64,000 nucleotides of DNA from Actinomycetes bacterium (GTDB taxonomy: Bacteria; Actinomycetota; Acidimicrobiia; Acidimicrobiales; Palsa-688), in the NCBI GenBank assembly GCA_021787365.1, contig JAJYMB010000128.1, forward strand, positions 1-64,000, given 5' to 3'. This document shows positions 25,720 through 34,573 of the stretch, in pieces (position 1 is the first letter of the stretch; each line of letters starts with the position of its first letter). A program made the translations under genes and the position numbers. A model generated the notes under the pieces. The model was given only the letters and a program-made list of their open reading frames with translations. It ran no database searches and had not been told where the DNA came from.

Positions 25720-27419
25720 CGCCGGAACTGGAGCGTGCCCTGGCTCCCCTCAGGCGCCGGGCGTACCTGGACAACGCCCTCCGCTGGGCCCTTCTTTCCT
25801 TGTCGTGCTGGGCAGCCACTACGGCGCTCGTGCTCGCCTGGTCCAAATTGTCCCCGACCGGCGACACTGGCGTGCTCGCAGCCGCCCTCGGCGTGTGCGC
25901 CCTGCTCGGGGGGGCTAGTGGCTGGGTGCTCCGCCGACCCTCGACCTCGGAGGTCGCCCGGGTGGCCGACTCCCGCCTCGACTTGAAAGAACGCCTTGCC
26001 AGTGCGGTTTTCTTCGCGGAGGGACCGGGGAAGGTAGACAACACCGGGATGCACCGCCGCTTGCAGGCGGACGCGGTCGAGCGCGCGCTCGAGCACCGGC
26101 CGGGAGAGGCTTTCCCCCTTCAGCGCCACAGCCGCCGCGCCTTCGCCGCTTTCACGTCCGTGGCCGTGCTCGCCGCCCTCGTCTTCACGCCCAACCCAGA
26201 AGCGGCCACTTTGGCCCGGCGCTCGGCCGACCATGCAGCCATCTCCGAGGCGCGACGGACCGTCGCCTCGGCCAAAAAGAAGGTCGGTCACCAGCACGGT
26301 AACGAGGCCGCCCAGGCACAGGCCGCGCTAAAACGCGCCCTCGCCGAGCTGCAAAGGGCTCGCACCCCCCTTCAGGCACTCGTCGCGCTCTCGGCGCTCG
26401 AGAGCAAGCTCGCCAGCCTGCCCAACGTCTCGAGCCAGCAAGAGGCGGCCGTCTCCGCCGCCGGCGCCGCCCTCGCCGGCGCCCCGGGGGCAGGCAAGCT
26501 CTCCCAAGACCTCACGGCCGGCAACCTGAAGGCAGCCGCCGAAGATTTACGCAAACTTGCCCAGGAGATAAAGAAACTCGGCTCTGGCAAGCAACAGGCC
26601 CTGGCCAAGGCCCTCCAGAAGGCGGCTGAGCAAGCCGGGGCGCGAGGAGCGGGCGGCCAGGCCGGGCCGGGGCCCAACCCGGGGACGTCGGGAAGCTCGG
26701 CGTCCTCGCAGGCAACCACGAGCCCGTTTGCCAACGAGCTGAGCCAGGCCGCCCAGGCGCTCGAGTCGGGGAAGGCGGGCCAAGCTGGCAAGTACCTGAG
26801 GTCGGCTGCCACCGGAGCCACCGCCTCGGCACGAGCCGCCTCGCTCCAACAAGAACTGGCAGCCGCCGAAGCGGCGGTCCGCAACGCCCAGTCCGAGGTG
26901 GCCACCCAGGCGCAGGCCGACAGTTCTGGCCACGGCACCAAGGCGACCAAGGGCGCCGGGAGGCAGAGCTCCCGGCGTGGGCAGGGCCGGGGCGCCTCTT
27001 CGCATTACGCCACCGGTAGCGGCCGGGGCAAGAGCGGCCGCTACGGCGCGGTCACCGGGAAGGGCACGGGTTCGGGCGCGGGCAAGGGCCGAGGCAACGG
27101 CGCCGGGGAGAGCCGGGGAGGCAGGGGGGCCGGCAGCGGCAACGGCTCAGGCACGAGGGCCGGGACAGCGCGCCCGTCGGGCCAGGTCTTTGTGGGGGGC
27201 CAGCCGGCGGGGAGCCAGCAAGTGGTCGGCAGGCACCTGGCCAGGGGGTACAACGTGAAGACCACCAATTACCAGAAGGTGCTGCCCTCGTTCGAGAAGA
27301 CGGCGCTCCAAGGCCTCGGCTCGCAAGTCGTGAGCCCGACGGACCAAAACCTGGTGCGCGATTACTTCAGTTCGCTCGGGGGCGTGCACCGGGGCAGCCC
27401 GGCCACCAAGAAGGGATGA
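25716..27419 (+). CDS. Membrane-anchored coiled-coil protein, DUF4175-like
   Basis: A 567-aa protein of unknown function. Two transmembrane helices (about 24-43 and 52-70) are followed by VARVADSRLDLKERLASAV, which resembles the N-terminal part of DUF4175-type proteins that sit beside MoxR/vWA genes. A third helix lies near 140-160. Residues ~175-410 are Ala/Lys/Glu-rich and predicted to be largely coiled coil (AQAALKRALAELQRA). A long Gly/Arg/Ser-rich low-complexity stretch (~410-500) precedes a conserved-looking end with LPSFEKTALQGLGSQ and DQNLVRDYFSSLG. TTG 25716 overlaps the permease stop (TTGA). A scaffold role is a guess. Confidence 0.55.
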   Translation: MTPELERALAPLRRRAYLDNALRWALLSLSCWAATTALVLAWSKLSPTGDTGVLAAALGVCALLGGASGWVLRRPSTSEVARVADSRLDLKERLASAVFFAEGPGKVDNTGMHRRLQADAVERALEHRPGEAFPLQRHSRRAFAAFTSVAVLAALVFTPNPEAATLARRSADHAAISEARRTVASAKKKVGHQHGNEAAQAQAALKRALAELQRARTPLQALVALSALESKLASLPNVSSQQEAAVSAAGAALAGAPGAGKLSQDLTAGNLKAAAEDLRKLAQEIKKLGSGKQQALAKALQKAAEQAGARGAGGQAGPGPNPGTSGSSASSQATTSPFANELSQAAQALESGKAGQAGKYLRSAATGATASARAASLQQELAAAEAAVRNAQSEVATQAQADSSGHGTKATKGAGRQSSRRGQGRGASSHYATGSGRGKSGRYGAVTGKGTGSGAGKGRGNGAGESRGGRGAGSGNGSGTRAGTARPSGQVFVGGQPAGSQQVVGRHLARGYNVKTTNYQKVLPSFEKTALQGLGSQVVSPTDQNLVRDYFSSLGGVHRGSPATKKG

Positions 27420-27428
27420 ACTCGAGCT

Positions 27429-28519
<1,091 letters not shown>

Positions 28520-28523
<4 letters not shown>

Positions 28524-29464
28524 CAAGAGAGGCCCAGGGCACCCATGCCCAGGGCGAGGCCCCCCGGGCCGGCGCCAGCCCGGCGGCGCGCCTAGGGCTG
28601 ACTCACGACATCCTCCAGGCCCTCGAACGCCTGGCCATACCGTCCAGGCGGGCCGTCCTCGGCGGCGTTGCCGGCCAGCGCCGTTCTCGCCGCTACGGCA
28701 GTTCCCTCGACCTGGCCGACTACCGCGCCTATGCCCCCGGTGACGACATCCGCCGGCTCGACTGGAGCGCTTACGCCCGCCTCGGGCGCCTCTTCATGCG
28801 CCTCTATGCCGGCGAGGAAGACACTTGCGTGAGCCTCTGGGTGGACACGAGCGCGTCCATGGCCTGGGACCAGGCCACCAAGGAGCGCACGGCCCGGGCC
28901 GTGGCCGGCGCCCTCGCCTTCTTGGCACTGGCGTCCGAGGACAGGGCGGCCTGCGCCGGTTTCTCGGGGGCGGTCACGGGACGGCTCGGCCCGCTCCGGG
29001 GCAAGCTCTCCGCTCCCCGCCTGTGGGCCGCGCTCGCCGACCTCCCGCAGGGCGGCTCGACTAACTGGGCCTCCCTCGCTGCCGCCGCCGCCACCTTCCC
29101 CACGGGGATATCGGTCCTAGTGTCGGACTTCCTCGCCGAGACCGAGCAGCTCCGCCCCGTGCTCGCGGCGCACAGGAGGGCCGGCAACGAGCTCGTACTG
29201 GTCCAGGTGCTCTCGCCCGAAGAGCTCCGCCCGAGCCTCTCGGGCGAGCTCCGACTGGTCGACTCCGAGACCGGTGCTTCCGTGGACGTCACGCTCGGGC
29301 GGACCGCCCTCGACGCCTACCAGAGCGCCCGGGCCGACCATGCGCGTGCCCTTTCCAGCCTGGCGCGCTCCTACCAAGCCAAGCTCCTCACCGTCGACGG
29401 GGGCCTGCCGCTCCGCCAGATCGTCCTCGGCGAGCTCGTGCACGCCCGGGTGGCCAGCCTCTAG
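28520..29464 (+). CDS. DUF58 domain protein with vWA-like metal site
   Basis: A 314-aa protein of the DUF58 family, regular companion of MoxR ATPases. GSSLDLADYRAYAPGDDIRR and DWSAYARLGRLFMRLYAGEED are the DUF58 signature (R.Y..GDD.R.IDW.A.AR). The vWA-like part has an intact MIDAS start, DTSASM (in WVDTSASMAWD). No transmembrane segment is apparent, so it is probably cytoplasmic at the membrane. It overlaps MoxR by 4 nt and is followed 5 nt later by the BatA-like gene. It probably works with MoxR and the vWA proteins; the client is unknown. Confidence 0.86.
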
Positions 29465-29469
29465 CGCAC

Positions 29470-31320
29470 ATGGCCCTGCTCGACCCCCTCGCCGGACTCG
29501 CAGGGCTCTCGCTGGCCGCCATAGTGGCCCTGTACTTCCTGCGGGCCCGGCGGCCCATCCACCAAGTGCCGAGCACGCTGTGGTGGCGCCCCATCACGTT
29601 GGACCGCCAGGCGGCGGCACCCTGGCAGCGGTTGCGCCCTTCGTGGTTGCTCCTCCTCCAGTTGCTGGCAGCCGCCTTCGTCGTCGCCGCGCTCCTCCAA
29701 CCGGCGCTTGCCACCGCCCAAGCGCTGAGCGGCCAAACCGTCGTCATCATCGACACCTCGGCCACCATGCAGGCCACCGACGTGCGCCCGACCCGCTTCG
29801 CCGCGGCCGTGGCCGACGCCCGTACCCTGGTCGGACGGCTCGGGCCCCGGGCGAAGATGACCCTCATCGCCATGGGCCCTTCGCCCCGGGTGATCGCCAC
29901 CGCCAACGGCGACCGCCAGCTCCTCGAAGAGGCACTGAGCGGGCTGCGGCCGAGCGACGGGCCGGCTGACCTGCAAGACGCGCTTCAGTTGGCGGTGGCC
30001 GCAGCTGGGCCGCACCCGAGCGCGACCCGCCTCGTCATCCTCTCCGACGGGATCACCCAACCGGTGAGCGACCCGGTCACCCTGCCGTTCCCCGTCGAGT
30101 ACCGGAAGATCGGCGTGAGCGGGGAAAACACCGGCGTCACTGCTCTGTCCGTCGTGCCCGGGGTGGCGGGGGAGGAAGCGGTCGCCCACGTCCAAGACTT
30201 CGGGCAGGTCGCCAGCCACGTGACGGCCGAGATGTTCGCCAACGGCAACTTGACCGACGCCCGCGGCCTTCGCCTCTCCCCCCATGCAGGCGCAGACGTG
30301 GGCTTCCCGGTACCTCCCGGCACGACGACGGTGCGTGTGGAGCTCGTCCCCCACGACGAGTACCCCCTCGACCAAGTCGCAGTGGCCACGGCGCCCCTGC
30401 CAGAGCGGGTGCGGATCCTGCTCGTGAGCACCGGCGACCTGTTCCTGCAGGAAGCTCTCACCCTCCGCCCCGGGGCCCAGGTGGTGACCGAGACCCCCTC
30501 GGCCTGGCGTCCCTCCCAGGCGTCCGACCCCGCCTACGACCTGTTCGTCTTCGAGGGGTTCGTGCCCGACCGGCTGCCAGCGAGCGCCCCGTACCTGGTG
30601 GTCGCCCCGCCGCCCAACCGTTCTCTCGGCACCGGCAAGGCGCTCTCTCCCGGCCCCCTGGTGCCCGCCCAGGCCAACGACCCCCTCCTTTACGACGTCG
30701 ACCTCGCGAACGTCGACGTGGCCGCGTCGGCAGACATGGCCTACTCGCACTTTGGCAACGTGGTCGTCACGAGCGCCGGCGGCCCCGTCCTCATGGTGCG
30801 CCCGGCCACGGCCAGCGCCCCGGCGGCGGCCCTGCTCGGGGCGTACCTCCACGACTCCAATTTCGTCCTGCGGAGCGCCTTCCCGATCCTCCTCGTGCAC
30901 CTGTCGGAGTACCTGGCACCGGGGACGGTACCCGCCCCCAACCAGCAGCCGGGCACCCCGGTCACGATCGCTCCTCCGCCCGGCGCGACCCGCGTCGCTG
31001 TGACCGTCCCCGGGGGCCGCAGCCAGGTCATCTGGCAGAGCAAGCAAACCGCCGCCGGCACCTTGCTGTTCGGGCGGACCGGGACACCCGGCCTGTACCG
31101 GGTAGAAGTCACCCAACGCGACGGGGCTTCGACCTCGAGCTACTTCGCCGTCGACGTGCCAGGCGAGTCGATCTCGCCCCAACCTTCGCTCCAAGTGACA
31201 GGTACGGCGGGCAAAGCCCTGCCGGCCAGCTCGACCTTCCAGTCGTTCTGGCCTTGGCTGGCGGCGGCCGCGCTGGCGCTCCTCATCGCCGAATGGGTGG
31301 TCTACCACCGTGCCGGTTGA
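29470..31320 (+). CDS. BatA-like membrane vWA protein
   Basis: A 616-aa membrane protein with the aerotolerance-regulator (BatA) N-terminal domain: a helix (about 5-25), ALYFLRARRPIHQVPSTLWW and a second helix (about 57-75). A vWA domain follows with VVIIDTSATMQATD (DxSxT MIDAS) and LVILSDGITQPV. A long extracytoplasmic part (about 210-580) and a last helix near 592-610 complete it. Such proteins project a vWA domain out of the membrane and work with MoxR and DUF58 partners. Its stop overlaps the next start by 11 nt, so translation is coupled. Confidence 0.78.
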   Translation: MALLDPLAGLAGLSLAAIVALYFLRARRPIHQVPSTLWWRPITLDRQAAAPWQRLRPSWLLLLQLLAAAFVVAALLQPALATAQALSGQTVVIIDTSATMQATDVRPTRFAAAVADARTLVGRLGPRAKMTLIAMGPSPRVIATANGDRQLLEEALSGLRPSDGPADLQDALQLAVAAAGPHPSATRLVILSDGITQPVSDPVTLPFPVEYRKIGVSGENTGVTALSVVPGVAGEEAVAHVQDFGQVASHVTAEMFANGNLTDARGLRLSPHAGADVGFPVPPGTTTVRVELVPHDEYPLDQVAVATAPLPERVRILLVSTGDLFLQEALTLRPGAQVVTETPSAWRPSQASDPAYDLFVFEGFVPDRLPASAPYLVVAPPPNRSLGTGKALSPGPLVPAQANDPLLYDVDLANVDVAASADMAYSHFGNVVVTSAGGPVLMVRPATASAPAAALLGAYLHDSNFVLRSAFPILLVHLSEYLAPGTVPAPNQQPGTPVTIAPPPGATRVAVTVPGGRSQVIWQSKQTAAGTLLFGRTGTPGLYRVEVTQRDGASTSSYFAVDVPGESISPQPSLQVTGTAGKALPASSTFQSFWPWLAAAALALLIAEWVVYHRAG

Positions 31321-34300
31321 GCTGGCCCACCCCGCCTGGCTGGCCGCACTGGCCGTCCTCCCGGCGCTCGGCCTTGTCTGGCGTCTCTGGCCCGCCCCCT
31401 TCGGGCGGCACCAGCGCCGGGCGGCCCTGGCCGTGCGCCTCGTGCTGTTCGTCGCGCTCGTGCTCGCGTTGGCCGGCCCGAGCCTCACCTACACTTCGCC
31501 CCGCCAGACCCTGGTCGTGGCCGCCCAGCGGTCGCGGGGGTCGGCCCCGGCGCAAAGCCAGGAGATCTCCGACGTTGCCGCGCTGGCCCGGCACCTGCCC
31601 GGCAGGGACGAGATGGGCGTTGTCAGCTTCGGCCAAAACGCTCTCGTGGAGGACCCGCCAGAGCGCAAGCTCGGCTTCAGCGGGTTTGCCACGTCGCCCA
31701 ACCCCAACTACACCGACATCGAGTCGGCGCTCCAGCTCTCGGCCTCCCTAGCGGCGGCCGGGACGCGCCGCCACGTGGTCCTCGTGAGCGACGGGCGCCA
31801 AAACGTGGGGGACGCGGTCGGCGAAGCCCGGGCGCTGCGTTCCCAGGGGGTGCGCGTCGACGTCCTCCCATTGCACGTCCACATCGGCCCCGATGTCCGG
31901 GTTGACTCCGTTCAGGTCCCCTCCAGCGTGCCTGCCTCCTCCAAGGCTCTCGCCACCGCCGTCATCGCCAGCAACGAAAAGACGACGGCCCGGGTGCAGT
32001 GGAGCCTCGACAACACCCGGGTCGTGCTGGACAAGGTGGTAGCGGTAAAGCCCGGCATCAGCGAGGTCCGCGCCGTCCTGCCGCCGGCAGGCCCCGGGTT
32101 CCACCAGGTGAGCGTGCAGGTCACCCCGGCACGCGACAGCGTGCCGGGCAACAACACCGGCGAAGCCCTGTTCCAGGTGCTCGGGCGCCAGAGAGTGCTG
32201 GTCGTCCAAGGGCACCCAGGGGCCGGGGCCAACGTGGCCGAAGCCCTTCGCGCCGCTGGCATCGCAGCCGATGTGGTCAACCCGACCGAGGTGCCGGTGA
32301 CGGTCGGCGGCGTCGCCCGCTGGCAATCGGTCGCCCTGGTCGACGTGAGCGCGCGACAACTCGGCCCGGAACGCATGCAGGCGATCGCGAGCGCGACGCG
32401 CGACCTCGGGGTGGGCTTGGCTGCGTTCGGGGGGACGGACACCTTCGGACCAGGCGGCTTCTCCGGCACGCCGCTAGAGAGGGCGCTCCCGATCGAGATG
32501 AAGGTCGCCAACGAGGAGCTGAAACCCCCGATTGCCGTCATGCTCGTGCTGGAGACGGTGGAGAGCAACATCGGTGACGAGGTGGTTCGTTCGGCCGCCC
32601 GCCAGCTGGTGGCCAACCTCTCGCCCGACGACCTGGTGGGCGTGACCAACGGCATGAGCGGGGTGGTCGTCCCCCTGCAGCGGGTCGGCAACGGCAAGAA
32701 GGTGGAAAGTGAGATAGGCAACATCCCCGATTTCGGCGACCCCCCGAGCTACGTGCCGTACATGCAAGATGCCGCCGGCGTACTCGGCCGCTACCCCGCA
32801 GACAGCAAGTACATCGTGCTCATGGGCGACGGCGACGCCGACTTCCCCCTGCCGTCGCCTTCGTTTATGTCCGGGCTCGTGCGGGGGGGCATCACGGTTT
32901 CGACCGTGGGCGCCGATGTCCACGGCTCGCCTCTTTTCATGTCTTACATGGCCCAGATCGCCTCCGAAGGCAACGGCCGCTTCTACGACTCGGAGTCGGC
33001 CTCGCAGCTCCCCTCGATCTTCCTCGACGAGACCCAGGTCCAGCTGCAGCCCTGGATCGTCCAGCAACGCTTCCACGTGGTTGCCGGCGTGCCGACGCCA
33101 GCGCTCGACGGGGTCGACCCCCAGCAGATCCCACCGCTCGACGGGTACGTCGCTTCCACCGCCAAGCCCGCCTCCGAGGTGGCGCTCTCAGGCCCCTACG
33201 GCGACCCCATCCTGGCGCAATGGCAGTACGGCCTCGGCACGGCGACAGCCTGGACGAGCGACACCGAGGGCCGCTGGACTTCGGCGCTTTTGCGTTCGCC
33301 CCTCGGCGGCAAGTTGCTGGCCGGCGTGGTGGCCTCCACGCTCCCACTCCAGGCCGACCCCTCCCTCTCTGTCTCTGCCCAGATCGAAGGCGACGTCGCC
33401 CACGTGGTGGCCCAGGTGAACACGGCGTTGCCCGCCAACGCCTCGGCCGTCGCCCACGTAGTGGGGCCGGCCGGCACCGGCTCCGAGGTCGCCCTGGCCG
33501 AGACCGCCCCGGGCCGCTTCGAGGGCGACATCCCGACCACCCAGGTGGGCAGCTACCTCATGAGGGTGCAAGTGAGCAGCGGGAAGAAGGTGCTCCATGC
33601 CGCCACCGCCGGGGTCGCCCTCGCCTACTCGCCCGAACTGCGCTACATGGGCACAGACATGGCGTTGCTCAGGCAAGTGGCCAAGGCGGGCGGCGGGGTC
33701 GTCCTCCGCTCGCCGGCGGAGGCTTTCTCGGTCGCGGTGCCCCCGGTAAACCTCTCCCAGTCTCTCTGGTTTGCCCTCGTCCTCTTGGCGGCGGTCCTCT
33801 TGCCCCTCGACGTCGCCCTCCGCCGGCTCAACCTCGCCCGGGAGACGGCCATGAGGGGGGCCGGCGCCACGGCGCCGGCGGAGGTCCGGGTGGAGGCGCT
33901 ACCAGCGGAGGTCCGGGCCGAGGCGCTACCAGTGGAGGTCCGGGCCGAGGCGCTACCAGTGGAGGTTCGGGCCGAGGCGCTACCAGTGGAGCTGGTCGGG
34001 GCGGCGGCAGCGAGGAGCCGGCCCGGGGCCGGCCGGGCTGGAGTCCCATCGGCGCCGGCGGGGACAGAGTCGGAGCTGCCGGCGACCGAGCGGGTGGGCG
34101 CTCGGGCCGAGGCACCGACAGACAGGGGCCGGGCAGGAGCGGGCCGCGCAGATAGGGGCGAGCCGGCGCGCAACCGGGTGCGGTTTGGCTTTCTCGGGAC
34201 CACCGGCGTCGCCAGAGAACGGGAAAGCGCACCCACTAGGCCAGAACGCACCCAGAAAGCGGCCTCGAGCCCGAAACGGGCGCGGCCGGCGTCCCCAACG

Positions 34301-34573
34301 TCCCCAACGTCCCCGGCGTCCCCGGCGTCCCCGGCGTCCCCGACGTCCCCAGCCAGCGCCGCAGGCGGCGGCCAGGCCGGTGCGGGCGTGGCCGCCAGTC
34401 CGAGGAAGGCGCCGGCACACCCCGTACAACCCGCCCCCCGCCAGCGGGCACCCAAGGCGCCGCGCCCGCCTGCCCGTAAAGCGCCGGCAGAAACCCGCAA
34501 AACACCGGCAGAAAAAGGCGAGCAGCAGGACGAAGTCCTCCCGACCCGCCTCCGCGAGCGCCTGAAGCGGTGA
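31310..34573 (+). CDS. Giant membrane vWA/GATase1-like protein with altered MIDAS motifs
   Basis: A 1087-aa protein with two N-terminal helices (about 8-27 and 36-57) and one near 820-840. First vWA-like domain (about 60-190): the strand that should carry DxSxS reads LVVAAQRSRGS, so the MIDAS Asp is missing, although YTDIESAL and VSDGRQN remain. A GATase1-like domain (about 295-395) has no catalytic Cys. A second vWA-like domain (about 405-570) has MLVLETVESN where DxSxS is expected, and VLMGDGDADF. After the last helix comes a repetitive cytoplasmic tail: four EVRAEALPV units, then seven SPT/SPA units and a basic end. It looks like a structural vWA protein that no longer binds metal normally. 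It overlaps both neighbours. Confidence 0.72.
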   Translation: MPVELAHPAWLAALAVLPALGLVWRLWPAPFGRHQRRAALAVRLVLFVALVLALAGPSLTYTSPRQTLVVAAQRSRGSAPAQSQEISDVAALARHLPGRDEMGVVSFGQNALVEDPPERKLGFSGFATSPNPNYTDIESALQLSASLAAAGTRRHVVLVSDGRQNVGDAVGEARALRSQGVRVDVLPLHVHIGPDVRVDSVQVPSSVPASSKALATAVIASNEKTTARVQWSLDNTRVVLDKVVAVKPGISEVRAVLPPAGPGFHQVSVQVTPARDSVPGNNTGEALFQVLGRQRVLVVQGHPGAGANVAEALRAAGIAADVVNPTEVPVTVGGVARWQSVALVDVSARQLGPERMQAIASATRDLGVGLAAFGGTDTFGPGGFSGTPLERALPIEMKVANEELKPPIAVMLVLETVESNIGDEVVRSAARQLVANLSPDDLVGVTNGMSGVVVPLQRVGNGKKVESEIGNIPDFGDPPSYVPYMQDAAGVLGRYPADSKYIVLMGDGDADFPLPSPSFMSGLVRGGITVSTVGADVHGSPLFMSYMAQIASEGNGRFYDSESASQLPSIFLDETQVQLQPWIVQQRFHVVAGVPTPALDGVDPQQIPPLDGYVASTAKPASEVALSGPYGDPILAQWQYGLGTATAWTSDTEGRWTSALLRSPLGGKLLAGVVASTLPLQADPSLSVSAQIEGDVAHVVAQVNTALPANASAVAHVVGPAGTGSEVALAETAPGRFEGDIPTTQVGSYLMRVQVSSGKKVLHAATAGVALAYSPELRYMGTDMALLRQVAKAGGGVVLRSPAEAFSVAVPPVNLSQSLWFALVLLAAVLLPLDVALRRLNLARETAMRGAGATAPAEVRVEALPAEVRAEALPVEVRAEALPVEVRAEALPVELVGAAAARSRPGAGRAGVPSAPAGTESELPATERVGARAEAPTDRGRAGAGRADRGEPARNRVRFGFLGTTGVARERESAPTRPERTQKAASSPKRARPASPTSPTSPASPASPASPTSPASAAGGGQAGAGVAASPRKAPAHPVQPAPRQRAPKAPRPPARKAPAETRKTPAEKGEQQDEVLPTRLRERLKR
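33881..33988 (+). repeat. 27-bp tandem repeat in the vWA/GATase1-like gene
   Basis: Four in-frame copies of a unit coding EVRAEALPV (the first copy slightly diverged), in the C-terminal cytoplasmic tail. Confidence 0.93.
34292..34354 (+). repeat. 9-bp tandem repeat coding SPT/SPA
   Basis: Seven in-frame copies of TCCCC(A/G)(A/G)C(G/C), giving a Ser-Pro-rich segment (SPTSPTSPASPASPASPTSP) in the tail of the vWA/GATase1-like protein. Confidence 0.93.
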
